DNA of 64,000 nt from JBCCOW01 sp038749105. Lineage in GTDB: Bacteria; Planctomycetota; Phycisphaerae; Phycisphaerales; Phycisphaeraceae. This document shows positions 15,526 through 24,441 of this stretch, in pieces. Positions within the stretch are counted from its first letter, which is position 1. Each line of letters begins with the position of its first letter. Location: contig JBCDIM010000010.1 of NCBI GenBank assembly GCA_038749105.1, forward strand, positions 15,146 to 79,145, read 5' to 3'. The notes under the pieces are model-generated. The model was given only the letters and a program-made list of their open reading frames with translations, did not search any database and was not told where the DNA came from. Made by a program: the position numbers and the translations under genes.

Positions 15526-16562
15526 GATTGAGGCCTGACCACTGCGCGAAGGAAGCCGCCGTCACGCGACGCGGCGTAGCTGCCGAACACCGCGTAGGGG
15601 ATCCGGTCCTTCCGTTTGACCTGAAGCTCGGGAAACACCCGGGCCACCACCGCATCCACATCTTCACGCCGATTGTTGTCCGCCTTGGGCGGGACGAATC
15701 GGTACCCACACGCAAGAAGACCTCGCTCCAGCTTCAACAGCAGTCGGGGCGTCTTCTCGTGACGGCGTACACGCCGGACCCGCTCCGGGATCGACGAGGC
15801 GCACCCGGAAACAAAGTCCACCAAACCGCCTGCACGCTCGGCCACCCCGGCCAGCGAATCAGCGTCATAGAACCCCACGTGGGGCGTGTGATGCCACGTC
15901 TTGTACGCCGCCGGGCAATTGGGTACCTCGATCAGCAAGTGACCCGACTTGGCAACACAGGCCAACGTCCGTGACAGAAACTTTACGGGGTCCGGCACGT
16001 GCTCGAGCACATGCGCGAGGATCACGACATCAAACTTCCCCTCCGCACACAAGTCCCCGACATCCTCGTCGCGGGTCAGCATCCGCGGGAACACGCTCGC
16101 CCCCAGCTTCTCCAGGTGCTTGATACACCCCGCGTCGGGTTCCAGTGCGGTCAGCGAGACCGTCTCCGAGCGTTCACGGAACGCCGAGAGGTTGTAGCCA
16201 TAGCCGCTGCCGATCTCCAACACCCGGAGCTGCCGCTCCGCCGCATTCGAGAAGCGATCGTGCAGATCTCGCAACGCCCGGCCGCGCGACAGCGCACGCG
16301 GGTTGTCATACGGGAAACGATCGATCGTCTTCTGGTTCGGCCCATACTGCCCATCCTTGCGATAGGTCGAGCTGTAATACGTTTCCAGCTGCTCGTCGGT
16401 CGGACAGCGATCGATCTGGAACAGACCGCAGTCGTCGCACCGAACGATGGCACGATCGCCGAACAACGCCTTGTCGGCCGGCGAACGCAGCACAAACGGG
16501 CGGGCATCGCTGCACGATCGGCCGCCACAACAGATGCAGGTGAACTCGTCACTGACCTTCAC
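15522..16562 (-). CDS. SAM-dependent methyltransferase with N-terminal zinc-ribbon
   Basis: About 346 residues. The N-terminus has four cysteines in two pairs (CICCGG and CDDCG) as in C-methyltransferases with a zinc-binding head. The Rossmann part has VLEIGSGYGYNLSAFRERSE (motif I), TALEPDA, FDVVILAHVLEHVPDPVKFL and LLIEVPN. Such enzymes methylate deoxysugars or other glycan parts. I chose the GTG at 16562, which follows a CGGAG site and lies just past the stop of the preceding gene; a longer start at 16604 is possible. It is translationally coupled to neuA. Confidence 0.82.
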   Translation of the reverse strand: MKVSDEFTCICCGGRSCSDARPFVLRSPADKALFGDRAIVRCDDCGLFQIDRCPTDEQLETYYSSTYRKDGQYGPNQKTIDRFPYDNPRALSRGRALRDLHDRFSNAAERQLRVLEIGSGYGYNLSAFRERSETVSLTALEPDAGCIKHLEKLGASVFPRMLTRDEDVGDLCAEGKFDVVILAHVLEHVPDPVKFLSRTLACVAKSGHLLIEVPNCPAAYKTWHHTPHVGFYDADSLAGVAERAGGLVDFVSGCASSIPERVRRVRRHEKTPRLLLKLERGLLACGYRFVPPKADNNRREDVDAVVARVFPELQVKRKDRIPYAVFGSYAASRDGGFLRAVVRPQS

Positions 16563-16564
16563 AA

Positions 16565-17470
16565 TCACTCCGTAACAATGGGGCGATACGGCACAGCACC
16601 GCATGTCGCCGGCAGGCTATCAGGATTAGCGATCCAAATCTCCCGTCCTGTCTGTTTGTATAGTCGGCATATCGAACCCAGGATGTATTGGATAGGTGGC
16701 GTCTTGTTATTCGCACCCCAAACCGCCGTCGAATGCTCCTTCTTGGGATCGATGTTTGTGAACCGGCGGTCATAGTCATCCACCCGTTCGTCGTTCTTGT
16801 AGAAGTGCTGGCCGTCGGACAGATCGACCCCTACGAGGTGAACCCGCCGGTACCCCATCAACCACACCAGATTCAAAACAAGCGAAAGGGTTCCCTGTGT
16901 GAGAAGCGGTCGTTGCGATAGCCTGAACGCCCAGAAATACCGCAAGCGGCTGTCCGGCATCGGGCTGCCCGAACGCTTCTCCAGCAGCCGAAACCGCAGG
17001 GCATCTATTAGCATCCCCCAGCGGTAATACGGCCTCCAGTACGCGCGGATAAGTTGCGGGTCTTGCCCCGGACCCGGCCAACGGCTCTCGGGCACGCAAT
17101 ACACCGGGTTCGAGAACCCCTCAAAACGCTCGGCCCAAAACGACGACAAGAATAAGTTCGTGTCCGACCAAAACCGATCATCCCGCATCAATACGGGCAA
17201 ATCACCCAACACTTCAGGCGTCGGGTCGTGCGAGTCAATCAGGATGAAGTGCGTCGGCTCGACACCTACTGCGTCACGGTGCTTCGGGTAGTGATTGAAC
17301 GCAAAGCTGTCGCACTCGCTAATCCGGGCCTTCTCTTGTTCTGTCAACCAGCCCAGACTCGGGCCGTTGCCCATCACAAAGCATGTGTCACTACTCGGCG
17401 CCGGTAACGCTTGGCCTGTCGTGAAGTAGTTCGTCCAGCCGTCCTGGTTCGTACTGCTCAACTGCATCAT
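16565..17470 (-). CDS. Putative sialyltransferase-like protein (GT42-like), copy 2
   Basis: About 301 residues. The marks of GT42 enzymes are clearer than in copy 1: FVMGNGPSLGWLT (nucleotide site, residues 34-39 GNGPSL), FNHYPKHRDAVGVEPTHFI, QGTLSLVLNLVWLMGYRR followed by LVGVDLSDG, then a late His (KKEHSTAVWG) and a C-terminal WIANPDSLPA that matches the CPNSLL-type end of CstII. The ATG pair at 17470 or a GTG at 17503 may be the start; neither has a clear ribosome site. It lies two genes from neuA, so transfer of the CMP-activated sugar is a reasonable inference. Confidence 0.6.
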   Translation of the reverse strand: MMQLSSTNQDGWTNYFTTGQALPAPSSDTCFVMGNGPSLGWLTEQEKARISECDSFAFNHYPKHRDAVGVEPTHFILIDSHDPTPEVLGDLPVLMRDDRFWSDTNLFLSSFWAERFEGFSNPVYCVPESRWPGPGQDPQLIRAYWRPYYRWGMLIDALRFRLLEKRSGSPMPDSRLRYFWAFRLSQRPLLTQGTLSLVLNLVWLMGYRRVHLVGVDLSDGQHFYKNDERVDDYDRRFTNIDPKKEHSTAVWGANNKTPPIQYILGSICRLYKQTGREIWIANPDSLPATCGAVPYRPIVTE

Positions 17471-17530
17471 GGTAATTTTTCGCTGGGGTTTATTGTGGGC
17501 CACACCGTGGGCTCACCCTACCGCCATTCA

Positions 17531-18787
17531 TCATTCCGGACAGGCCAGCCGTCTCAGCTCCGAGTCCAACTCCCGGAAGCAAAACGCTGCAGACAACTGG
17601 GTCGCCGCGTAGACCGCCGCCGCTTCAGAGAGCTCCGCACGACCAGGCTTATCGACCAACAACCCCGCCACCGCATCGCCGAACTCCTGCAGCGATACCA
17701 CCCTGCACGCCGACCCCACCCCGTCCAGCCCCTCAACGCCCAGCGGCGTCGTCACCAACGGCTTACCGTGGGCCAAAGCCTCGACCGTCTTGATCTTCAA
17801 ACCCGACCCAAAGCGTGGACAGCACACCACCACCTGCGCTCGGGCATACACCGGCTCCAGGTTTTCAACCCGACCCGTCCAGTCGATGCTCGGCAGCCGA
17901 AGCTCCGGATCGGGCAACGCCTCGGCGATGCTGCCCACCACCCGCAGCCGCGCCGCAGGATGACCCCCCAACACCGCCGGCCACGCCTCCTGAATAAACC
18001 ACCGCAGCGCGTCCACATTGTGGGCGGCCTTCGACCCCACAAACAACACCTCTCCCGGCTGCTCCTCGAGCGCGGGATCGGGCCGGACCGGCTCGGCGGG
18101 GTGCATCACTGTGATCACCCTTTTGCCCGGCAGCATCCCCCGCAGGTGCTCCGCCTCCTCCGTCTGGATCGCCACCACCAGATCGGCCAGCTCCAGCACC
18201 GCCGCCTCCTCCGCCTCAATGACATCGATACGAGGCTCAAGCCCCAACGCCCTCGCACTCGCCGCCCGACGCGAGATCACGTCGTGCGTATCCAACACCA
18301 CGGGCACCCCCAGTCCGCGCGCGATCAAGCCCTCGGGCAGCATCATCCAACCGTATTCCGCGATCAACGCCACCGGCCGGACCTCGCGGCAGACTCGCGC
18401 TAGAAGGTGCCCCCCCGTCCGACGCTCTCGCCAGAAGGGATGACCGTTCCAGGATGCCGCCAGCCCCCCCACAGCCCGACGCTCCCGCGCGTCATATCGA
18501 CGCTGCCGCCACCAGCCACGCAGCACCCGCAAACGCCCACGCAGTGAGTGGTCACGCGGGTTCGCCGACAAACCCCGCGGCGCGTGGTCGATCCTCTGAA
18601 ACACCTCCGCCAACGCCGACCGGCTCGGCCTCGGCCCGCTGGTCGTTACCAAAGCCAGCCGATACGCACCCGACAGGTGACGCGCCAGGCTCAAGATCCG
18701 ACGCGTGTTCCCCGCCACCGGCGGATAAGGCCACTGGCTCATCACCATCACCAGCCAGGGACGATCAGGGCCATGCTTCTTTTGCAT
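17531..18787 (-). CDS. Glycosyltransferase, GT4 family (two-span GT-B)
   Basis: 418 residues. The N-terminus MSQWPYPPVAGNTRRILSLA and the C-terminal VLFVGSKAAHNVDALRWFI, IDWTGRVENLEPVYARAQVV and GSGLKIKTVEALAHGKPLV are those of GT4 enzymes of the WlbH/WsaF-like group that keep only the second Glu of the EX7E motif. The mid-region VVLDTHDVISRR is also typical. It lies in the leftward glycan operon after the sulfotransferase gene, with a 150-base gap that could hold a weak internal promoter. Confidence 0.88.
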   Translation of the reverse strand: MQKKHGPDRPWLVMVMSQWPYPPVAGNTRRILSLARHLSGAYRLALVTTSGPRPSRSALAEVFQRIDHAPRGLSANPRDHSLRGRLRVLRGWWRQRRYDARERRAVGGLAASWNGHPFWRERRTGGHLLARVCREVRPVALIAEYGWMMLPEGLIARGLGVPVVLDTHDVISRRAASARALGLEPRIDVIEAEEAAVLELADLVVAIQTEEAEHLRGMLPGKRVITVMHPAEPVRPDPALEEQPGEVLFVGSKAAHNVDALRWFIQEAWPAVLGGHPAARLRVVGSIAEALPDPELRLPSIDWTGRVENLEPVYARAQVVVCCPRFGSGLKIKTVEALAHGKPLVTTPLGVEGLDGVGSACRVVSLQEFGDAVAGLLVDKPGRAELSEAAAVYAATQLSAAFCFRELDSELRRLACPE

Positions 18788-18938
18788 CACGCGGGGCTCT
18801 TACAAATCATGAGGTCGCAAATCGAAAGCAGCAGTATGGGTTAGCATCAAGCAATACTGGACGGATAGCACGACTTAATGGAGATCATGGAGAAACAGCA
18901 CTCAACGGGATCCCCCAACGCGTCAGCTTCATAGACTG

Positions 18939-19832
18939 TCATTCTTGATCATGTGCCACCGCAGCTTGAGCCTCGCGATCGGCATGCTCCCATGCCTCGA
19001 TACGTCGTCCGAGCAGGGAATACAAGCGCTCGTTCTCGGGCCGGTAGTAGTCATAAATACGTCTGATCTCATCGGGGGTAGCCGGAAGATCGTAGTGTGT
19101 CACATTGTGATATGCGTAATCGATATCTACGTGCGGCAGCCCCAAAAACTCGTGAACACGACGCATCTGCGAAGCGACCAGACCCGAAGCATCCTTCACG
19201 GGCACGCCGTGCAATTGATCCATCTCAACCTCAGTACGGTCGATCTCTGCCTCATGATCATCGCTGATGATCACCAGCACACGGGCGGGATCAATCTGTG
19301 CATAAACGTTCTCTTCAAGCAACGCGGCGTAGCGGCCTCTGCCTGCATACTCAGCGGTAGCCAAAGCCTGATCGACCGAAAGCACCCGTCCCCGACGCTG
19401 CCTCATCACCATCTGGCTTAAAAGACGGCGCGTCGGATCGCGCAGTACCACGATCAGCTTGGCCTCCCCAAGCGTCTCGGCAAGCCGGCGTGCCGCATCA
19501 GGTACAAACATGTACTCGGGAGTTTTTTCACCGCAGAGCCGTCCCTTGCCGGGCGTAAAGAGAGTGGAGTACCAGCCTAAACCCCGCGACCAGTGCCTGT
19601 CGAAAAAATGCACTTCCCCCTGAGCATTGTCTGGATTGAAAGGCTTTGTATCTGGGATAAATACACCGGGATGCTTAGACAGGTTCAGGAGCATCGACGA
19701 AGAGCCGGCTTTTTGGGCTCCAATGATTAAAAAGTCAGGCAATTGGCCCCGCCGCTGTCTCCATCGATCACGCAATTCACACGCTGGGCGACGGATACAG
19801 CGAGGCACCAAATGTCGGATTTTGCGGTTCAA
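18939..19832 (-). CDS. Sulfotransferase, PAPS-dependent
   Basis: 297 residues with both PAPS motifs: the 5'-phosphosulfate loop FLIIGAQKAGSSSMLLNL and the 3'-phosphate site LIVVLRDPTRRLLSQM. A KTPEY motif (GEKTPEYMF) is typical of carbohydrate sulfotransferases related to heparan-sulfate N-sulfotransferases. It would decorate the glycan or a secreted acceptor with sulfate. The frame has no ATG before the PAPS loop; a TTG at 19832 with AAGGACC upstream is the likely start. Base composition is less GC-extreme here than in the flanking genes. Confidence 0.88.
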   Translation of the reverse strand: MNRKIRHLVPRCIRRPACELRDRWRQRRGQLPDFLIIGAQKAGSSSMLLNLSKHPGVFIPDTKPFNPDNAQGEVHFFDRHWSRGLGWYSTLFTPGKGRLCGEKTPEYMFVPDAARRLAETLGEAKLIVVLRDPTRRLLSQMVMRQRRGRVLSVDQALATAEYAGRGRYAALLEENVYAQIDPARVLVIISDDHEAEIDRTEVEMDQLHGVPVKDASGLVASQMRRVHEFLGLPHVDIDYAYHNVTHYDLPATPDEIRRIYDYYRPENERLYSLLGRRIEAWEHADREAQAAVAHDQE

Positions 19833-19971
19833 TTTGAGGTCCTTGCTTGAGAAGCAGGAAATACTAATTGATCGCCGGGAACCATCTCTGTCAGCTCGGC
19901 CAGGACCAACTCACACGTCCACAGAAAGAATCGGGCCACGTCACATGCAAACCCGAAATACGCGCTTTCGT

Positions 19972-20997
19972 TCATACTCGAACACTCCCCCATCGCCTCA
20001 AGGCTCTCAACAGCGGAAACACATGAAATGCTTTAGACCACGCCATCACGCTCAGAGACCGTGTTGCGTGCTCAGGGAATAACGTGCTGAGAGCCCTTGT
20101 GCAGTACCAGGCCGCACCCAGGCTCAACCTCGACCCGGGTTGACGCAGATACGCATGAAACTGCGAAGACCAGCGTCGGTAGGCACGGCCACGTACTTCC
20201 GGCGTTCGAGAGACCTTCTGACTCAGTTCCAGCAGTACTCCAAACACCTCCACAAATCGAGACTCTCCCCGCTCAATCGTCTCACGCACGGTCTGCGGAT
20301 GGCGTCGCCATCGGTTCAGCGGTTCAGCATAGAAATGCACGTCCCCTTGACCCGCCAAGCGTGCCCACGTGGCCCAGTCGCCGCACATCCGCCACTTCAG
20401 CGCCGCTCCGCCCGCCTCATGATAAGCCCGACGGCGAAACAGGACAGCGCTGGCGTTAGGGATCATCCCCCCCACCGACAAGTACTTGGATAGAAACAGC
20501 TCCCCGTCAATCGTCACACTCTGCGACCAATCACCACCCACGCGATCGACATGCACCTTCGCCATCGTGTCCCCAAGTTCGCCGCCCGCAGCCATCCGAC
20601 GGCTATCGCAATACGCCAAGGCGACCCCGACTGACTGATCCAAAACCCCCACCAACGCCTCCAGCAACCCCGGCTCCGCCACGTCATCGCTCTCCGCGAT
20701 CCACACATACTCCCCCCGCGCCAGCTCCACCCCCTTGTTCCACTGCTTGAACGGGCTCCCCGAGTTCTCCGTGTTGAAGCACGTCTGTACGCGATCCGGG
20801 CCCAACACCTCCGCAAACCGCGCGGCGTACCGCTCCAGCACCGCCACGCTCCCGTCCGGGCTCGCGTCGTCCAGCAGGATCACTTCGTAATCCCCAAACG
20901 TCTGATCCAGGATCGAGTCCAACCGCTCCGGCAGGTACTTTTCGTGCCGGTAGTTCGGAACCACCACACTCACGGTTGGGGGCACTGAGTCAGCCAT
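19972..20997 (-). CDS. Glycosyltransferase, GT2 family
   Basis: A 341-residue GT-A enzyme with VSVVVPNYRHEKYLPERLDS, EVILLDDASPDGS, and the metal-binding DXD-like region WIAESDDVAEPGL. The later part (MIPNASAVLFRRR, CGDWATWARLA, RWRRHPQT) is that of O-antigen and capsule transferases. The ATG at 20997 shares one base with the stop of the upstream permease gene, showing translational coupling with export. Confidence 0.9.
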   Translation of the reverse strand: MADSVPPTVSVVVPNYRHEKYLPERLDSILDQTFGDYEVILLDDASPDGSVAVLERYAARFAEVLGPDRVQTCFNTENSGSPFKQWNKGVELARGEYVWIAESDDVAEPGLLEALVGVLDQSVGVALAYCDSRRMAAGGELGDTMAKVHVDRVGGDWSQSVTIDGELFLSKYLSVGGMIPNASAVLFRRRAYHEAGGAALKWRMCGDWATWARLAGQGDVHFYAEPLNRWRRHPQTVRETIERGESRFVEVFGVLLELSQKVSRTPEVRGRAYRRWSSQFHAYLRQPGSRLSLGAAWYCTRALSTLFPEHATRSLSVMAWSKAFHVFPLLRALRRWGSVRV

Positions 20998-21998
20998 CAC
21001 ACCACGTCCGCGAAAGTCTTTTCCATCCGCCGGAAGTAGAACATCCCGCCGACCAAGACCACCGCCACCAGCACCGCCGACATCGCCAGCTGCAGCCCCG
21101 GGAAACCGCCCGTGCCCAGCAGCGCCCACCGGAACCCCCCGATCACCCCCACCATCGGGTTCAGGTCATACACCACCGCCAACCAGCCCGGCAGCTTCGA
21201 CGTAAACCGGTCCGCCGCGTAGACCACCGGCGTCAGGAAGAACAGCGTCTGGATCACATAAGGCACCAGCAACCGGAAGTCCCGATAGATCGCACCCGCC
21301 GCCGCGAACCACAGCCCGATCGAGAACGCCGCCGTCAACGCCAACACGATCAGCACCGGCAGCAGCAGCAGGTTCCACCGCCACACAAAGCTGTACCCGT
21401 CATCCAAGAAATGGAACCCCGCCACCATCAGCACAAACACCCCGAACGCGATCCCGAACTCCACCAACGCCTGCAGCATTGGCGCCAATGGCACAATCAG
21501 CCGCGGGAAGTACACCTTGGTGATCATCCCCTGTGCAGTCACCACACTCGACGCCGCCGACGTCACGCCCATCGCGAACATCTGCCACGGTAGCAACGCC
21601 GCGAACGTCGACACCGCGTAAGGCACCCCCGCCACTCCCGGCTCCTGACCCCGGCCCATCAACACCCCGAACAGCACCGAGAACACCACAATCGTCGTCA
21701 ACGGCTGGATCACCGCCCACGCGATCCCGAGGATCGACTGCTTGTACTTGACCTGGATGCTGCGGATCGCAAAGAACCACGCCAGCTCCCGGTATCGCCA
21801 CAGCTCCTTCAGCCGGATCGGCTGCCACCCCGGCGTCGGCTCGATCACCACCCGGCTCGGCCGAGACAACCCCGAACCGCCGTCCGCACCCCTATCAACC
21901 CCGCCCGAAACCCGTTTATCAGACCCACCGTGCTCGGCCTCCGCCTCGAGTCCTGAAGACGGCCCCCCCGACTCCTCGATGTCCGCTGTCTGGGTCAT
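20997..21998 (-). CDS. ABC-2 type polysaccharide export permease (Wzm family)
   Basis: 333 residues, with a cytoplasmic N-terminus of about 70 residues and six hydrophobic spans. The motifs LAWFFAIRSIQVKYKQSILGIAW start (first 16 residues are the KYKQS-type loop), LNPMVGVIGGFRWALLG and TPVVYAADRF are characteristic of Wzm/RfbA export permeases that flip lipid-linked O-antigen or teichoic-type glycans. It is the first gene of the leftward glycan operon. Its ATPase partner (Wzt) is not next to it and is not in the window. The ATG at 21998 (MTQTADI) is chosen; upstream codons are low-complexity. Confidence 0.9.
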   Translation of the reverse strand: MTQTADIEESGGPSSGLEAEAEHGGSDKRVSGGVDRGADGGSGLSRPSRVVIEPTPGWQPIRLKELWRYRELAWFFAIRSIQVKYKQSILGIAWAVIQPLTTIVVFSVLFGVLMGRGQEPGVAGVPYAVSTFAALLPWQMFAMGVTSAASSVVTAQGMITKVYFPRLIVPLAPMLQALVEFGIAFGVFVLMVAGFHFLDDGYSFVWRWNLLLLPVLIVLALTAAFSIGLWFAAAGAIYRDFRLLVPYVIQTLFFLTPVVYAADRFTSKLPGWLAVVYDLNPMVGVIGGFRWALLGTGGFPGLQLAMSAVLVAVVLVGGMFYFRRMEKTFADVV

Positions 21999-22157
21999 GG
22001 GCCTCCTGCAGTCTATCGGATAACCCCAGGCCCCTCCCCAGCCGAATTCCGCCACCCAACCCCCAACCCCACCCCACGCCCAACCCACCCCCGGCGTCGC
22101 CACGCCCGCCAACGGCTACAATCCTGCCCCACCAATCACCCCGCCAGGAACCCCACC

Positions 22158-22796
22158 ATGTCCTCCCTCATCCCCATGGTCATCGAGAAAACCGGCCGAG
22201 GCGAACGCGCCTACGACATCTTCTCTCGGCTGCTCAAAGACCGCATCATCTTCATCAACGGGCCTGTTACCGACGACATGTCCTCCCTGGTCACCGCCCA
22301 GCTCCTGTTCCTCTCCAACGAAGACGACAAGAACGACATCTCCGTCTACGTCAACTCCCCTGGCGGCTCGGTCTCCGCCGGCCTCGCCATCTACGACACC
22401 ATGCAGTTCGTCCGGCCCGACGTGCAGACCTACTGCGTCGGCATCGCCGCGTCGATGGGCTCGGTCCTCCTCATGGGCGGCACCGCCAAGAAGCGCTACA
22501 TGCTCCCCAACTCCCGCGTGCTGCTCCACCAGCCCCTGATGGGCGGCGTCATGCAGGGCCAGGCCACCGACCTGTCCATCCAGGCCCAGGAGATGCTCCG
22601 CACCCGAGAAAACCTCTACCGCATCATGCAGCACCACACCGGGCAGGACGCCGAGACCATCGCCCGCGACTGCGAACGCGACAAGTGGCTCTCCGCCGAA
22701 GAATCCGTCGCCTATGGCGTCGCCGATGCGGTCCTCCAACACCTGCCCGACCGCGTCGCCGGCGATACCGACGACACCCCCGACAGCGACGACTAA
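22158..22796 (+). CDS. clpP: ATP-dependent Clp protease proteolytic subunit
   Basis: A ClpP serine protease of 212 residues that forms the chamber used by ClpX or ClpA. Catalytic residues can be placed: Ser99 in GIAASMGS, His124 in VLLHQPLMGG, and an Asp at about 173 in RDCERDKWLSAEE. The N-terminal RGERAYDIFSRLLKDRIIF is standard. It has a short acidic tail (DTDDTPDSDD). A TACAAT at 22117-22122 may be its -10. clpX does not follow; the next genes are a lipoprotein and purU, nearly without gaps. Confidence 0.95.
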   Translation: MSSLIPMVIEKTGRGERAYDIFSRLLKDRIIFINGPVTDDMSSLVTAQLLFLSNEDDKNDISVYVNSPGGSVSAGLAIYDTMQFVRPDVQTYCVGIAASMGSVLLMGGTAKKRYMLPNSRVLLHQPLMGGVMQGQATDLSIQAQEMLRTRENLYRIMQHHTGQDAETIARDCERDKWLSAEESVAYGVADAVLQHLPDRVAGDTDDTPDSDD

Positions 22797-22799
22797 TCC

Positions 22800-23483
22800 G
22801 TGACGCCCACCACGCCCAACACGCACTCTGAGGCGGGCCCGCTTCAGCGGGGCTGTTGTGCTGCGCTGCTCGTGCTCATCGCCGCCAGCCTCCCCGCCTG
22901 CCTCTCCGCCGGTCCTCGCAACTTCGAGAACGAGAACGACGCCCTCCGCGAAGAGCGCCAGAAACTCGAACAACAGCTGGCCGAGACCCAGGCCGCCCTC
23001 ACCCGTCGCGAGTCCCAGCTCCGGGCGCTGCAAGCCAAACACGCCGCCCCGTCCGGCGCAGCAACCCAGCCCGCCAACCCCCAGCTCGCCACGCTCCGCT
23101 TCGCCGCACTCTCCGGCCCCATCGACACCAACGACGACGGTGCCGACGACACCCTCCGTGTCTACCTCCAAACCCTCGACGACCAGGGCCGATTCCTCCC
23201 CGCCTTCGGTGTTGCCCGCCTCCAAGCCGCCTGGCTCCGAGACGAACAGCCCCCCGTGCTCCTGGTCGATACCGCACTGAACCAATCCGAATTCAACGCC
23301 GCTTACCGCGACAACTTCGTCGGCACCCACTACACCCTTTCCGCCGACCTGCCCAATCCTCTATCACCCAAGCTCGACGCCCTCGCCGTCAAAGCCACCC
23401 TTACCACGCCCGACGGCCGCGTCTTCACTACGCAACAGACCTATCCCATCCAACACGCCCCCTCCACCCCGCTCGCCCCGTAA
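22800..23483 (+). CDS. Probable lipoprotein with coiled coil
   Basis: 227 residues starting at GTG, 3 bases after the clpP stop. The signal peptide ends in a lipobox (LIAASLPAC), so the mature protein should be anchored by lipid. Residues about 42-80 form a coiled coil (FENENDALREERQKLEQQL and onward), followed by a beta-rich domain of about 130 residues containing an Asp-rich DTNDDGADD stretch that might bind calcium. I do not recognise the domain. It resembles coiled-coil cell-envelope lipoproteins found near clpP in other Phycisphaerae only by general build. Confidence 0.65.
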   Translation: MTPTTPNTHSEAGPLQRGCCAALLVLIAASLPACLSAGPRNFENENDALREERQKLEQQLAETQAALTRRESQLRALQAKHAAPSGAATQPANPQLATLRFAALSGPIDTNDDGADDTLRVYLQTLDDQGRFLPAFGVARLQAAWLRDEQPPVLLVDTALNQSEFNAAYRDNFVGTHYTLSADLPNPLSPKLDALAVKATLTTPDGRVFTTQQTYPIQHAPSTPLAP

Positions 23484-23489
23484 ACCCAA

Positions 23490-24356
23490 TTGTCCACCTC
23501 CACGCTCCTTATCGCCTGCCCCGACCGCACCGGCATCGTCGCTGCGCTGTCTCACCTGCTCGCGGAGCACGGCGGCAACATCCTCGACGCCGACCAACAC
23601 GCCGAGCCCCCAACCGCTGACAACGAGCTGCCCCCGTTCTTCATGCGGCTCGCCTTCGACCGAAGCCACATGACCCTCGACGACGCCGGCCTCCGCGCCG
23701 CCCTCGCCTCCCTCGCCCAGCGCTACGAGATGACCTGGACGCTACACGACGGCACCCACCGCCCGGCCGTGGTCGTCTTCGCCTCCAAGACCCCGCACTG
23801 CCTGTACGACTTGCTGGTCCGCGAAGCCATGGGCGAACTCCCCGGCGAGATCAAGGCCGTCATCGCCAACCACGACGACCTCCGCCACGTCGCGGACCAC
23901 TTCGACAAGCCCTTCCACCTCATCCCCGTCACCCGCGACACCAAAGCCGACGCCGAAGCTCAACAGCGTGCGTTACTCGAGCAATACGACGCCGAGCTCG
24001 TCGTCCTCGCCCGGTACATGCAGATCCTCTCCCCCGAGCTGAGCGCCGACCTCGCCGGCCGCTGCATCAACATCCACCACTCGTTCCTCCCCGCCTTCGT
24101 CGGTGCCAAGCCCTACCACCAGGCCAAGGCCCGCGGCGTCAAGATCATCGGCGCTACCGCCCACTACGTCACCGCCGACCTCGACCAGGGCCCCATCATC
24201 GAGCAGGACGTCACCCGCGTCACCCACCGCGACGACGTTGATGCTCTGGTCCGCAAAGGCCGAGACCTCGAACGCCAAGTCCTCGCCTCCGCTGTGCGTC
24301 TGCACCTCCAGCACCGCGTGCTCATCCACGGCAACCGCACCCTCGTCTTCCGGTAA
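23490..24356 (+). CDS. purU: Formyltetrahydrofolate deformylase
   Basis: PurU hydrolyses 10-formyl-THF to THF and formate and balances one-carbon units for purine synthesis. The N-terminal ACT domain begins LLIACPDRTGIVAALSHLL and the catalytic formyltransferase half shows HHSFLPAFVGAKPYHQA, GVKIIGATAHYVT and DLDQGPIIEQDV, with the active-site Asp in the last block. Length 288 fits the family. The start is a TTG at 23490, six bases after the previous stop, because no ATG precedes the ACT domain. Confidence 0.95.
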   Translation: MSTSTLLIACPDRTGIVAALSHLLAEHGGNILDADQHAEPPTADNELPPFFMRLAFDRSHMTLDDAGLRAALASLAQRYEMTWTLHDGTHRPAVVVFASKTPHCLYDLLVREAMGELPGEIKAVIANHDDLRHVADHFDKPFHLIPVTRDTKADAEAQQRALLEQYDAELVVLARYMQILSPELSADLAGRCINIHHSFLPAFVGAKPYHQAKARGVKIIGATAHYVTADLDQGPIIEQDVTRVTHRDDVDALVRKGRDLERQVLASAVRLHLQHRVLIHGNRTLVFR

Positions 24357-24395
24357 CCCCACCCACCCACCTACCCACAATCCTCGCTCACCTGA

Positions 24396-24421
24396 TAGCC
24401 GCGACGCGACGCGTCGCCGGT
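24396..24421 (+). repeat. REP-like palindrome, copy 1
   Basis: TAGCC, then GCGACGC (24401-24407), GAC, GCGTCGC (24411-24417) and CGGT. It lies in the short gap between purU and murF. The flanks and the GAC loop are the same as in the other copies while the inner stem bases differ. Confidence 0.75.
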
Positions 24422-24441
24422 CTTCGTGCTTCAATGCCTTC

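Noticed and set aside
19833..19971. Gap between the GT2 and sulfotransferase genes, less GC-rich, possibly an insertion remnant
   Set aside because: No inverted ends, target duplications or transposase fragments could be found.
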